A DNA stretch of 64,000 nucleotides from RPRB01 sp035501615 (GTDB lineage: Bacteria; Myxococcota; Myxococcia; Myxococcales; Myxococcaceae): positions 62,001 through 126,000 of the forward strand of contig DATJVY010000152.1 of assembly GCA_035501615.1 (NCBI GenBank), in the 5' to 3' direction. The notes under the pieces are model-generated. The model saw only the letters and a list, made by a program, of their open reading frames with translations, was not told the DNA's origin and did not search any database. Numbering within the stretch: position 1 is the stretch's first letter; each line of letters starts with the position of its first letter. Positions 27,928-37,418 of the stretch are shown here, piece by piece. Made by a program: the position numbers and the translations under genes.

Positions 27928-29250
27928 ATGCCCCCCTCGCCCGTCAGCCGTGGTGCCGCCGTTCTCGCGCTCGGGCTCGCAGCCGCCGCATGCCAGACCT
28001 ACGACTTCGAGCCGGTGGCGCCGCTCGCGGTCCGGCAGACGCAGACCAGCGTGGACATCGAGGCGGTGGCGAACAAGCCGAACTTCATGCTCCTGGTGGA
28101 CAAGTCGGGCTCGATGGATCAGCCGGTGGATTCCACCATTGCCGCCTGCCACGTCGGCGGTCCGAACGGTCCCCTCTGCGGCGACCCGCAGAAGGTCAAC
28201 CCCTGCGACACCACGGTGTGCCCCACGCGGTGGAGCGAGCTGACCAAGGCGCTCGACAACTACATCACCCAGTTTCCGCTCATCGGGCGGTACGGGCTCT
28301 CGGTGTTCCCCGAGCCCGAGAACAACGGCGGCTGCGGACCCACGACGCATCAGACGGCCGCCCTGCCGACGACCAGCGCCGACGACGACGCGACGCTCCA
28401 GGCCGCGGCCGATGCGACCAAGGCCGGGCTGGACGCGATCCACAGCAGCAATCCGCCCGGGCCCACCGGGACCGGCGGAGGGACGCCGACCGCGTCCAGC
28501 CTCGCCTTCCTCGGGACGGTGCAGCAGCTGGTGAACGACAGCTCGCGCCAGCAGATCGTCATCCTCTTCACCGACGGCCTCCCCAACTGCGATGCCGCGC
28601 TGGCGGACCTCGCCGGGACGCTCGCCTGCCAGTGCACCTTCGGGCCCTCGGTGGACGACTGCGCGCCCAACATCCCGCCGTTCGCCGGGGCGGGATGCCT
28701 CGACGTCGACAACTCGGTGAAGGCGGTGCAGTTCCTCGCCGGGAAGAAGGTGCAGACCTACGTCGTGGGGTTCGGCGCCGACACGGGCACCGCCTCGGCG
28801 CGGGACACGCTGCAGCGGATCGCGGTGGCAGGCAGCGTGCAGTACCCGCGGGTGTGTCCGGGAACGCCTCCCAGCCAGGCCTGCGGCTCGGACAACCCCT
28901 GCGACCTGTCGACCGGGCTCTGCGCCAAGCAGTACTACCAGGCCAACGACGCGTCGGACCTCGGGGACGTCCTGAAGACCATCACCGATCCCGATCGGAC
29001 GGTGTGCGAGAGATTCCTCACCGAGGTTCCGACGGACGTCTCGCTGCTCAGCGTGCTGGTGAACGGCACGCCGTACCAGCCGGGGCCGACCACCTGGGTC
29101 TACGTCTCGCCGAGCGAGACGACGCCGGTGTCGAACCAGCCCGGGCCAGCGGTGGTCTTCGTGAAGGGCCAGGCGCTCTGCAACGAGCTCGAGGCGTCCA
29201 CCGGCGCGAACCCGGTGAGCGTCGAGATCCGCGTCCTGAAGGTCCTGTGA
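27928..29250 (+). CDS. vWA-domain lipoprotein, copy 2
   Basis: A 440-residue paralog of the gene at 26487. The signal peptide ends at lipobox LAAAAC (C22), then comes the shared sequence CQTYDFEPV. The MIDAS motif DKSGSM is at 58-63, ILFTDGLPNCD follows, then VVGFGADTG, the Cys-rich CGSDNPCDLSTGLC, and the C-terminal EIRVLKVL. ATG 27928 is chosen because it gives the shortest complete signal peptide; ATG 27910 is also in frame. A TATGCT box lies 13 nt before 27928 and there is no SD. The tandem arrangement and shared order point to a duplication with later divergence. Confidence 0.85.
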   Translation: MPPSPVSRGAAVLALGLAAAACQTYDFEPVAPLAVRQTQTSVDIEAVANKPNFMLLVDKSGSMDQPVDSTIAACHVGGPNGPLCGDPQKVNPCDTTVCPTRWSELTKALDNYITQFPLIGRYGLSVFPEPENNGGCGPTTHQTAALPTTSADDDATLQAAADATKAGLDAIHSSNPPGPTGTGGGTPTASSLAFLGTVQQLVNDSSRQQIVILFTDGLPNCDAALADLAGTLACQCTFGPSVDDCAPNIPPFAGAGCLDVDNSVKAVQFLAGKKVQTYVVGFGADTGTASARDTLQRIAVAGSVQYPRVCPGTPPSQACGSDNPCDLSTGLCAKQYYQANDASDLGDVLKTITDPDRTVCERFLTEVPTDVSLLSVLVNGTPYQPGPTTWVYVSPSETTPVSNQPGPAVVFVKGQALCNELEASTGANPVSVEIRVLKVL

Positions 29251-29274
29251 GCCCCCTCTCGTAGGTCGGCCGCC

Positions 29275-30207
29275 GTGCGTCTCACGCTGCTGTCCCGCTC
29301 GATCTCGGTGCCCTCCACCGCCCGGCTGGCGGCGGTGGCGCGCGCGCGCGGGCACGCGGTGCGGGTGCTCGACCCGGTGCAGGTGGAGATGCACCTCGAC
29401 GGGTCGCGCGGCCGCCTCCTCTACCGCCGCCGGAGGCTGAGCCCGCCCGACGTGGTGATCCCCCGCATCGCCCAGTCGATCACCAGCTACGGGCTCGCGG
29501 TGGTGAACCAGTACGGGATGCTCGGCGTCCCGGTGATGAACTCCGCGGCGGCGATCGCCCACGCCCGGAACAAGATGCGGTGCCTCCAGCTGCTCTCGGC
29601 GAACGGCATCTCGGTCCCGGCGACGGTGATGGCCCGGAGCGCCGGGGACCTCAAGGCGATGGTGCGGCTGGTGGGGGGAGTCCCGGTGCTGGTGAAGCTC
29701 TTGGGCGGCGCGGACGAGCGCGGGGTGATGGTCTGCGAGACGCTCAACTCGCTCGAAGCCGCGCTGGAGGCCATCCTGGGGCTGGGCCACAACCTCCTGG
29801 TGCAGGAGTACGTCCGCAAGGCGGGCCGTGACGTGCGGGTACTGGTCGTGGGCGGGCAGGCGCTGGCCGCGGTGCGCCGGCGGCCACGGATGAACCGGCT
29901 GGCCCACACCCTCAACCGCGGCGCGCGCCTCGAGCGGATCGACCTCACCGACCCTCAGCGCCAGGCGGCCACCGAGGCCGTGCGGCTCATCGGGCTCGAG
30001 GTGGCGGCGGTGGACATGCTCGACGTCCGGGGGCAGCCGAAGGTCTTCGAGGTGCACAGCAGCCCAGCGGTCGCGGAGATGGAGAAGGCGGTGGGCGAGG
30101 ACCTGACGACGCCGATCGTCGTCCGGGCGGAGGAGCTGGGGCGCGAGGCAATGCCCGTGTCACGCTCCTCCCAGCTCCGGGCCATGAAGGGGGCGCGGGC
30201 TTCTTGA
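29275..30207 (+). CDS. rimK: RimK-like ATP-grasp ligase
   Basis: A 310-residue protein of the RimK family, ATP-dependent ligases that add amino acids (for example glutamate to ribosomal protein S6) by carboxylate-amine ligation. Visible motifs are PRIAQSITSYGLAVVNQ, NSAAAIAHARNKMRCLQLL, VPVLVKLLGGADERGVM, LVQEYVRKAGRDVRVLVVGG and the metal-binding end AAVDMLDVRGQPKVFEVHSSP. The last motif normally ends N-x-x-P and here reads H-S-S-P. The start is GTG 29275, 7 nt after a TAGGTC box. The actual acceptor is unknown. The stop overlaps or abuts the next gene. Confidence 0.85.
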   Translation: MRLTLLSRSISVPSTARLAAVARARGHAVRVLDPVQVEMHLDGSRGRLLYRRRRLSPPDVVIPRIAQSITSYGLAVVNQYGMLGVPVMNSAAAIAHARNKMRCLQLLSANGISVPATVMARSAGDLKAMVRLVGGVPVLVKLLGGADERGVMVCETLNSLEAALEAILGLGHNLLVQEYVRKAGRDVRVLVVGGQALAAVRRRPRMNRLAHTLNRGARLERIDLTDPQRQAATEAVRLIGLEVAAVDMLDVRGQPKVFEVHSSPAVAEMEKAVGEDLTTPIVVRAEELGREAMPVSRSSQLRAMKGARAS

Positions 30208-30221
30208 TAGGGTGGATGGCG

Positions 30222-30659
30222 ATGCGACTTCCGAGATGGACGTTCCTGGCCGGGGCACTGCTCGCCTCGCTCGCGGTGGCGGCTGAGCCGGATCCAAGCT
30301 CGCTCTACCGATTGACCACCGAGGGGACGAGCGCGCGCGTGGGCCCAGGCAAGAAGGGGGTCTTCGTCCTGGAGATCCAGAGCCTCAAGGGCGCTCACGT
30401 CTCGGACGAGGCGCCGCTCAAGCTCCAGCTCTCGGGGACCGGCGCGGTGGCCCCGGAGAAGACCCAGCTCGCCTATGCCGACTCCACGCGGAAGTCGTCG
30501 GCGGCGGTGAAGTACCCCGACCCGCGCTTCGAGGTGCCCCTCGCGGCCCAGGGCAAGGGGCCGGGGACGGTGGAGGCGAAGCTCACCTTCTTCATCTGCA
30601 CCGCGGAGGCGTGCCTGCGGCAGCAGAAGACGCTCTCGGTCCCGGTCACGGTGGAGTAG
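30222..30659 (+). CDS. exported DsbD-alpha-like domain protein
   Basis: A 145-residue protein from ATG 30222, preceded by AGGGTGG. The signal peptide ends at SLAVAA. The mature beta-rich domain ends in LTFFICTAEACLRQQKTLSVPVTV, which resembles the N-terminal (alpha) domain of the thiol-disulfide transporter DsbD, where two Cys near an F-Y/F-x-C-T motif carry the redox function. Here the Cys are separated by four residues (CTAEAC). A periplasmic thiol-redox role is inferred, with no membrane DsbD part in the window. TTG 30204 and ATG 30216 are other possible starts. Confidence 0.65.
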   Translation: MRLPRWTFLAGALLASLAVAAEPDPSSLYRLTTEGTSARVGPGKKGVFVLEIQSLKGAHVSDEAPLKLQLSGTGAVAPEKTQLAYADSTRKSSAAVKYPDPRFEVPLAAQGKGPGTVEAKLTFFICTAEACLRQQKTLSVPVTVE

Positions 30660-30667
30660 CGCCGCCG

Positions 30668-31453
30668 ATGGCGGAGGAGAGCCGGACGGTCCACGGCATC
30701 CACCCCGTGCTCGAGGCGCTCCGTGCCCACCCCGGGGACGTCGAGCGGGTCTACGTGCTCGAGGGGAGCGTGCCTCCCCCGGCCGCCGAGATCCTCTCCC
30801 GGGCCCGCGACGCCCGGGTGCGGGTGGAGCGCGTCGGCCGGGAGCGCCTCTCGGCGCTGGCCGAGGGTGGAACGCACCAGGGAGTGGCCGCCCGGCTCCG
30901 GGAGTTCGCCTACGTCACCCTGGAGGAGCTGCTCGCCCGGGCGAAGGCGTCCGGACGGCCCCCGCTGGTGGTGCTCCTCGACGGGCTCCAGGACCCCCAG
31001 AACCTCGGTGCCATCCTCCGGTCCGTGGACGCGCTGGGGGCCCACGGGGTGGTGCTGCCCAGGGACCGCTCGGTGGGGGTGACGGCCTCGGTGGCGCGGG
31101 CGTCCGCCGGGGCGGTGGAGCACGTGCCGGTGGCTCGGGTGACGAACCTCGCGCGGGCGCTGGAGGAGCTGAAGGCGGCCGGGCTGTGGATCGCGGCGGC
31201 CGACCCGGGCGGGGACCAGCTCCTCTGGGACGCCCGCCTGGCTGGTCCCCTCGGGGTGGTGGTGGGGGCCGAGGGAGCGGGGATCAGGCCCGGGGTCCTG
31301 AAGCACTCCGACCTGCGGGTCCGAATCCCGATGGGCGGCCGGGTGGCCTCACTGAACGCCTCGGTGTCGGCGGCCATGGTGCTGTACGAGGTGGCCCGCC
31401 AGCGGGCGGCGGCCGGGGTCTTCGCCTTGACTCCGGCCAAGTCCGTCCCATAA
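30668..31453 (+). CDS. rlmB: 23S rRNA (guanosine-2'-O-) methyltransferase RlmB-like (SpoU family)
   Basis: A 261-residue SPOUT methyltransferase. The N-terminal substrate-binding domain (ESRTVHGIHPVLEAL to GTHQGVAARL) is followed by the SpoU knot. Motif 1 is DGLQDPQNLGAILRS (105-119), motif 2 VVVGAEGAGIRPGVL (197-211) and motif 3 IPMGGRVASLNASVSAAMVLYE (220-241). By family it 2'-O-methylates a guanosine in 23S rRNA using SAM. It starts 8 bp after the DsbD-alpha-like gene. The promoter of the tRNA-tuf operon overlaps its 3' end. Confidence 0.93.
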   Translation: MAEESRTVHGIHPVLEALRAHPGDVERVYVLEGSVPPPAAEILSRARDARVRVERVGRERLSALAEGGTHQGVAARLREFAYVTLEELLARAKASGRPPLVVLLDGLQDPQNLGAILRSVDALGAHGVVLPRDRSVGVTASVARASAGAVEHVPVARVTNLARALEELKAAGLWIAAADPGGDQLLWDARLAGPLGVVVGAEGAGIRPGVLKHSDLRVRIPMGGRVASLNASVSAAMVLYEVARQRAAAGVFALTPAKSVP

Positions 31454-31456
31454 AAG
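31427..31456 (+). promoter_or_regulatory. promoter of the tRNA-tuf operon
   Basis: A -35 box TTGACT (31427-31432) and a -10 box TAAAAG (31451-31456), 18 bp apart, overlap the last codons of rlmB. They lie about 60 bp before the first tRNA. No competing gene start lies between, so this is the likely promoter of the Thr-Tyr-Gly-Thr tRNA array and tuf. Confidence 0.55.
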
Positions 31457-31514
31457 GCCCAGCCCTTCCGGGGCCCTGGCAACTGTGTACCCTCGGGGGC
31501 CGCGGCGAGCTGCT

Positions 31515-31587
31515 GCCGGTGTAGCTCAGCAGGTAGAGCAACTGATTTGTAATCAGTAGGTCGCGGGTTCGACCCCCGCCGCCGGCC
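31515..31587 (+). tRNA. tRNA-Thr (TGT)
   Basis: A full cloverleaf: acceptor stem GCCGGTG/CGCCGGC, anticodon loop in CTGATTTGTAATCAG with TGT, T-arm GCGGG-TTCGACC-CCCGC. The discriminator base reads C, which is uncommon, and CCA is not fully encoded. First of four tRNAs before tuf, matching E. coli thrU. Confidence 0.95.
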
Positions 31588-31646
31588 AGGAGGCGACATC
31601 AGGGACGGTGGGGAGAAAGAAGGCAGCAGCCGGCAGACGACATCAT

Positions 31647-31730
31647 GGAGGGGTACCCAAGCGGCCAAAGGGAGCAGACTGTAAATCTGCCGGCTCTACG
31701 CCTTCGTTGGTTCGAATCCAACCCCCTCCA
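31647..31730 (+). tRNA. tRNA-Tyr (GTA)
   Basis: An 84-nt type II tRNA with acceptor stem GGAGGGG/CCCCTCC, anticodon GTA in CAGACTGTAAATCTG, a long variable arm and T-loop TTCGAATC. CCA is not encoded. Second in the array, as E. coli tyrU. Confidence 0.96.
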
Positions 31731-31756
31731 ACGAGGCCAGACGGGGAGAGGCACAG

Positions 31757-31832
<76 letters not shown>

Positions 31833-31865
31833 ACACGACGCAGCGGAGCACGAGACCAGCAGCAA

Positions 31866-31941
<76 letters not shown>

Positions 31942-31965
31942 TTCGAGGATCGATAGAGGAGCACA

Positions 31966-33156
<1,191 letters not shown>

Positions 33157-33260
33157 GGGTAGGATTGCCCGCCCCGGGCGCCGGGGTGGACGGCCTCGGG
33201 AGGGGAAAGCTGCCGCGCAGGTGGCTTCCCCTCCTTGCCGTTTGGAGAGGAAGAGAAGTC

Positions 33261-33425
33261 ATGCCGAAGGGAAACAGGAGCATCATCTCGCTGGAGTGTC
33301 CGGTCTGTAAGCGCCGGAACTACTCGACGACCAAGAACCGGCGAAAGAGCCAGGACAAGCTCGAGCTGAGCAAGTTCTGCCCCTGGTGCCGGAAGCACAC
33401 CGACCACAAGGAAGGGAAGGTCTGA
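33261..33425 (+). CDS. rpmG: 50S ribosomal protein L33, zinc-binding type
   Basis: A 54-residue basic protein with two C-x2-C pairs (C13/C16 in CPVC and C40/C43 in CPWC). This is the zinc-ribbon form of L33. GAGAGGAAGAGAAG precedes the ATG. The position between tuf and tRNA-Trp/secE is the common bacterial arrangement. The gene is easily missed because of its size. Confidence 0.95.
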   Translation: MPKGNRSIISLECPVCKRRNYSTTKNRRKSQDKLELSKFCPWCRKHTDHKEGKV

Positions 33426-33440
33426 GGTCCGCGAAGTTCT

Positions 33441-33513
33441 AGGCCAGTAGCTCCAACGGTAGAGCAGCGGTCTCCAAAACCGCGTGTTGGGGGTTCGAAT
33501 CCCTCCTGGCCTG
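33441..33513 (+). tRNA. tRNA-Trp (CCA)
   Basis: A 73-nt cloverleaf: acceptor AGGCCAG/CTGGCCT, anticodon loop in GCGGTCTCCAAAACCGC with CCA, T-loop TTCGAATC, discriminator G. CCA is not encoded. It lies between rpmG (15 bp) and secE (17 bp), so it is processed from the operon transcript. Confidence 0.96.
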
Positions 33514-33530
33514 CAGTCCTCGAGAACACC

Positions 33531-33974
33531 ATGGCATCCAACGACGCCACCACCGTCGCCAATCGCTCCGCGATGACGCCCGAGCGGCTGGTGGTCATCT
33601 TCACCCTCTGCCTCGCCATCGTGCTGGTGCTGTTCCTGAAGCACGTCATCGCCCCGGTCTGGGTCGCGGTGGGGCTCCCGGACCGGCCGCTGATCGAGGG
33701 CGCGGAGGAGTGGACCTACAGCTCGCTCGTCGCGATCGGGCTGACCGCCGCGCTCCTGGGCGGGGCCTGGGCGAACACCCGCGTCCGGCACCTGGCCTTC
33801 GAGACCGCCTCGGAGCTGATGCGGGTGACCTGGCCTAGCTGGGAGGAGACCCGGGTCTCGACGGTCGCGGTGATCGTGGCCTCGCTGGTCGCGGGGGTCA
33901 TCCTCTTCTTCATCGACACCCTGAGCTACAAGCTGATGGTCGAGTGGCTGCCTGCGCTGTGGGGGAAGCTGTGA
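33531..33974 (+). CDS. secE: preprotein translocase subunit SecE
   Basis: A 147-residue membrane protein with three hydrophobic segments (about 20-42, 65-83 and 112-132), so it is the longer proteobacterial form rather than the one-helix type. The conserved essential region is LMRVTWPSWEETRVSTVAVIVA before the last helix. SecE clamps SecY in the translocon. Its stop overlaps the nusG start (TGATG), implying coupled translation. Confidence 0.95.
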   Translation: MASNDATTVANRSAMTPERLVVIFTLCLAIVLVLFLKHVIAPVWVAVGLPDRPLIEGAEEWTYSSLVAIGLTAALLGGAWANTRVRHLAFETASELMRVTWPSWEETRVSTVAVIVASLVAGVILFFIDTLSYKLMVEWLPALWGKL

Positions 33975-34519
33975 TGGCTGACAAGCGCTGGTACGCGGTC
34001 CACACTTACTCGGGGTTCGAGAACAAGGCGAAGAAGAGCCTGGAGGAGAAGATCCGCCTCGAGGGGCTCCAGGACTCGTTCGGCGAGATCCTGATCCCGG
34101 TGGAGCAGGTGGTGGAGATGGTGAAGGGGGAGAAGAAGACCTCCAAGCGGAAGTTCCTCCCCGGCTACATCCTCGTGCAGATGGAGATGAACGACCGGAC
34201 CTGGCACCTGGTGAAGAACACGCCGAAGGTGACCGGGTTCATCGGGGCGGCGGCCAACGAGCAGCCCCCGCCGATCCCCGACCGGGAGATGGAGCGTCTG
34301 ACGACGCAGATCTCCGAGGGGACGCTGAAGCCCAAGCCGAAGGTCCAGTTCGAGGAGGGCGACACGGTCCGGGTGATCGACGGGCCGTTCAGCAACTTCA
34401 ACGGGACGGTGGAAGAGGTGAACCCGGACAAGGGCCGGGTGAAGGTGCTGGTGTCCATCTTCGGCCGGGCGACCCCGGTGGAGCTGGACTTCATGCAGGT
34501 GGAGAAGACGAGCACGTAG
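33974..34519 (+). CDS. nusG: transcription termination/antitermination protein NusG
   Basis: A 181-residue NusG from ATG 33974. The N-terminal NGN domain contains KRWYAVHTYSGFENKAK, KFLPGYILVQME and VKNTPKVTGFIG. The C-terminal KOW motif is GDTVRVIDGPFSNFNGTVEEV. NusG binds RNA polymerase and links it to Rho or ribosomes. The upstream in-frame start at 33944 lies inside secE and is not used. Confidence 0.97.
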   Translation: MADKRWYAVHTYSGFENKAKKSLEEKIRLEGLQDSFGEILIPVEQVVEMVKGEKKTSKRKFLPGYILVQMEMNDRTWHLVKNTPKVTGFIGAAANEQPPPIPDREMERLTTQISEGTLKPKPKVQFEEGDTVRVIDGPFSNFNGTVEEVNPDKGRVKVLVSIFGRATPVELDFMQVEKTST

Positions 34520-34624
34520 GAGCGCTCGTCGGCAGTGAAGTGGGCCGCCGGGGCGGATCGCTCCGGGACAGTGTTCGGCCGTGGGAGGGCAGCCCGCCCG
34601 CTCGCACCACGGTGAGGTGAAGCG

Positions 34625-35071
34625 ATGAAGAAGGTCACCGGACAGGTGAAGCTGCAGATCCCTGCGGGCAAGGCCAACCCGGCCCCGCCCATCGGGCCGG
34701 CGCTCGGCCAGCAGGGCGTCAACATCATGGAGTTCTGCAAGCAGTTCAACGCCGCGACGCAGGCGCAGGCGAAGGAGGGCCTGATCATCCCGGTGATCAT
34801 CACCGTGTATCAGGATCGCTCCTTCACCTTCGTGCTGAAGACGCCGCCCGCGGCGGTGCTGCTGAAGAAGGCGGCGGGCCTGCACACCGAGAAGAAGAAG
34901 GGCTCGGGAGCGCACAAGCCGGGCAAGGAGAAGGTCGGTCAGGTGAAGAGGAAGCAGCTGGAGGACATCGCCCGGCTGAAGATGCCGGACATGACCGCGG
35001 GATCGCTCGAGGCGGCGATGAACACCATTGCCGGAACCGCCCTCTCCATGGGCATCGACATCGTCGACTGA
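34625..35071 (+). CDS. rplK: 50S ribosomal protein L11
   Basis: A 148-residue L11: KLQIPAGKANPAPPIGPALG at the N-terminus, the flexible linker, and the rRNA-binding C-terminus ending GTALSMGIDIVD. L11 forms part of the GTPase-associated centre. It is preceded by GGTGAGGTGAAGCG and a 105-bp leader after nusG that could hold an L1 autoregulatory site, which I could not resolve. Confidence 0.97.
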   Translation: MKKVTGQVKLQIPAGKANPAPPIGPALGQQGVNIMEFCKQFNAATQAQAKEGLIIPVIITVYQDRSFTFVLKTPPAAVLLKKAAGLHTEKKKGSGAHKPGKEKVGQVKRKQLEDIARLKMPDMTAGSLEAAMNTIAGTALSMGIDIVD

Positions 35072-35092
35072 CGCCGCCCGGAGACTCCTGAC

Positions 35093-35809
35093 ATGACGAC
35101 CAAGACTGCGAAGAAGTTTCGTGCGGCGGCCGAGCTGGTGGACCGTAACAAGCGCTACACCGTGGACGAGGCCTTCAAGCTCCTCAAGGAGACGGTGGCG
35201 AAGCGCGGGGTGAAGTTCGACCAGACTGTTGACGTGGCGATCAACCTCGGGGTGGACCCGAAGCACGCCGATCAGATGGTGCGTGGGGCGGTGGTGCTGC
35301 CCAACGGCATCGGCAAGTCGGTGCGGGTGGCGGTGTTCGCCAAGGGCGAGAAGCAGCGCGAGGCCCAGGACGCCGGCGCCGACGTGGTGGGGGAGGCCGA
35401 CCTCGCGAAGCGGATCGAGGAGGGCTTCATGGACTTCGACACCGTCATCGCGACTCCGGACATGATGGGCGTCGTGGGACGCCTCGGAAAGGTCCTGGGT
35501 CCCCGCGGGCTGATGCCGAACCCGAAGGTCGGAACGGTGACCGCGGAGGTGGGGAAGGCGATCCGGGATGCCAAGGGCGGCAAGGTGGAGTTCCGGGCGG
35601 AGAAGGCGGGTATCGTGCACGCCCCGGTGGGCAAGGCGTCGTTCCCGGCGGAGAAGCTGACCGAGAACTTCAACGCGCTCATGGAGCTGGTGATGAAGCT
35701 CAAGCCGTCGACGGCGAAGGGCGTCTATCTGAAGTCGGCGACCATCAGCGCGACGATGACCCCGGGGATCAAGCTGGACGTGCAGGAGATCGGCGCCCGG
35801 TACCGGTAG
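35093..35809 (+). CDS. rplA: 50S ribosomal protein L1
   Basis: A 238-residue L1 with the expected two-domain layout and family signatures VDVAINLGVDPKHADQMVRG, LGKVLGPRGLMPNPKVGTV and FNALMELVMKLKPSTAKGVY. L1 builds the mobile L1 stalk and in many bacteria represses its own operon. It begins 21 bp after rplK. Downstream the usual rplJ is displaced by about 2 kb of other genes. Confidence 0.97.
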   Translation: MTTKTAKKFRAAAELVDRNKRYTVDEAFKLLKETVAKRGVKFDQTVDVAINLGVDPKHADQMVRGAVVLPNGIGKSVRVAVFAKGEKQREAQDAGADVVGEADLAKRIEEGFMDFDTVIATPDMMGVVGRLGKVLGPRGLMPNPKVGTVTAEVGKAIRDAKGGKVEFRAEKAGIVHAPVGKASFPAEKLTENFNALMELVMKLKPSTAKGVYLKSATISATMTPGIKLDVQEIGARYR

Positions 35810-35865
35810 TCGTTCCCCGGGGGCCGCACGGCGTGGCCCTCTGGAGCGTCCCGGGGAGGGCAGAG

Positions 35866-36351
35866 ATGGACGACGCCCCTCCGCAGCTTCGAGGCGAGCT
35901 GCGGACGCTGTCCTCGCAGTGGACCGAGCCCCGCAAGGTCATGGGGTTCATCTTTGCCGGGTTGCTCACGCTCGTGGCATTCCTCTCCCTCCTGGAGGGC
36001 GACCTGGCAGCCACTCTCGTGCTGTTCGGCGCGAGCGTCGTCTTCTGGCTACGAGCGTGGGTGGGGCGGCGACTCAGCGTGGTCGAGACCGATGGGTACT
36101 GGCTCGCGGTGTCGAACCTGTCCAAGACGGCCTGGATCCCACTCTCCCAGGTCATCTCGGTGAGCCGGGTCTGGTTCCCGGGCGCGCAGCGGATCTACGT
36201 GGAGGTCGGGCCGGACACCCCGTTCGGGCGAGAGATCGTGTTCGAGCCCCCGCTGAATCCGGCTGCGCTCGTGGGTGGGCACCCGGTGGTCGAGGAGCTC
36301 CGCGCGCTGGTCGCTCGGGCGAAGGGCACCGGACAGCGCTCGGGAAGCTGA
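35866..36351 (+). CDS. membrane protein with PH-like C-terminal domain
   Basis: A 161-residue protein from ATG 35866, preceded by GGGGAGGG. Residues 25-65 form two hydrophobic segments (MGFIFAGLLTLVAFLSLL and LAATLVLFGASVVFWLRAW). The rest (RLSVVETDGYWLAVSNL to REIVFEPPL) has the strand pattern of bacterial PH-like domains often found in small two-helix membrane proteins. Function is unknown. It sits directly behind rplA in the same direction, within a normally continuous ribosomal gene block, so it may share the rplKA transcript. GTG 35833 would add 11 residues. Confidence 0.65.
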   Translation: MDDAPPQLRGELRTLSSQWTEPRKVMGFIFAGLLTLVAFLSLLEGDLAATLVLFGASVVFWLRAWVGRRLSVVETDGYWLAVSNLSKTAWIPLSQVISVSRVWFPGAQRIYVEVGPDTPFGREIVFEPPLNPAALVGGHPVVEELRALVARAKGTGQRSGS

Positions 36352-36429
36352 GCGGGGAGCGCTGGAGCTTCGCAGCGACCTGACGCAGGCTCGACGAGGT
36401 GATCACCGTGATCGGGCTGCCGGGCCCGC

Positions 36430-36660
36430 GTGTCCGGCTTTCGACCGGCGGAGACCGGCGTCGGGAGGATGCTGCTCGGCGGATTGAACGCGCTCTGCAC
36501 CCTCTTCGGCTTGCTGAACGGCCTCGCCGGCTTCCTCGCCATCAAAGTCACCGGCCTGGTACGCGCAGCCTGGGGTGCCGTTCGGCTGAGCGCGGTGGAG
36601 ACCGGTGGTCCGTTCCTGTACAGGCGAGAGCCTTCGAGGCTCGGGCCCGGGCGCCGAACT
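36430..36660 (+). pseudogene. probable decayed copy of the PH-like membrane gene
   Basis: The frame from GTG 36430 encodes a hydrophobic pair (MLLGGLNALCTLFGLLNG, then GFLAIKVTGLVRAAWG) followed by VRLSAVETGGPFLYRRE. The last part mirrors RRLSVVETDGYWLAVSN of the adjacent gene at 35866 at the same distance from its membrane segments. After about 36660 the frame only reads the antisense of msrA. I interpret it as a partial, degenerate tandem duplicate. It could instead be a short real membrane peptide. The rest of 36352-36693 shows nothing else. Confidence 0.35.
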
Positions 36661-36693
36661 CGTAGGTCGCCGAGCGGGCGAGGGGCGAGCGGC

Positions 36694-37350
36694 TCAGGAA
36701 CCGCTGCGGGTCCGGGCGTGGCGGGGGAGAGGGCACGACTCGTAGCCGTGCTTCTCGTCCCACTGCTGGTGGCCGTCCTCGGCCTTCCAGAACGGTCCGG
36801 CCGGGACGATCTCGGTGGTGATCCGGTCGACGAGCTTCTTCTGCTCGGCCTCGCGGGAGGCGAGCGCCTGGGCCTGCTGCTCCGGGCCGAAGGTGAAGAT
36901 CGCCGAGCGGTACTGCGAGCCGACGTCCGGTCCCTGCCGGTCGCCGCTGGTCGCGTCGTGCGAGCCCCAGAAGACGTCGAGGAGCTTCGCGTAGCTGACC
37001 TTCTGCGGGTCGAACTCGATCAACACGGATTCGGCGTGGCCGGTTCCGTGACCGCTGACCTGGTCGTAGGTGGGGTTCCGGGTGTGCCCGCCCGCGTAGC
37101 CGACCGCGGTGGCGACCACGCCGGGGACCTGGCGGAACCGGTACTCCGTCCCCCAGAAGCAGCCCTGGGCGAAGATCGCGAGCTGGTGTCCCGGAGCGGG
37201 CTGGAGCGGCGTGCCCGCGCCGGCTCCGCCGGGGTTCGTCCCGACGGGAAGGGGGACCACCCGCGTCCCCGCTCCGGAGGCGAGCGGGCCGCGGAAGACG
37301 ATCGCGAGGAAGGACGCCGAGGCGAGGAGGACGGGCAGGGCTAGACGCAT
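36694..37350 (-). CDS. msrA: exported peptide-methionine (S)-S-oxide reductase
   Basis: A 218-residue MsrA. An N-terminal signal or anchor (RLALPVLLASASFLAIVF) and a Gly/Pro linker precede the catalytic domain starting at about 57. The active-site motif is GCFWGTEY (C64). VGYAGGHTRNPTYDQVSGHGTGHAE, FWGSHDATSGDRQGPDVGSQYRSAI and AEDGHQQW follow. A second Cys at 206 (YESC) could be the resolving residue. It reduces methionine-S-sulfoxide, here presumably in the periplasm. It is antisense to the surrounding ribosomal operons, between rplA and rplJ. Two direct repeats lie upstream of its start. Confidence 0.92.
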   Translation of the reverse strand: MRLALPVLLASASFLAIVFRGPLASGAGTRVVPLPVGTNPGGAGAGTPLQPAPGHQLAIFAQGCFWGTEYRFRQVPGVVATAVGYAGGHTRNPTYDQVSGHGTGHAESVLIEFDPQKVSYAKLLDVFWGSHDATSGDRQGPDVGSQYRSAIFTFGPEQQAQALASREAEQKKLVDRITTEIVPAGPFWKAEDGHQQWDEKHGYESCPLPRHARTRSGS

Positions 37351-37418
37351 GGTGTGGGGGATACGCGCGGAGCTCCCGTTGGGTCACCGGGCCGAAATCG
37401 GGCAAGACGAGTTCTCTG

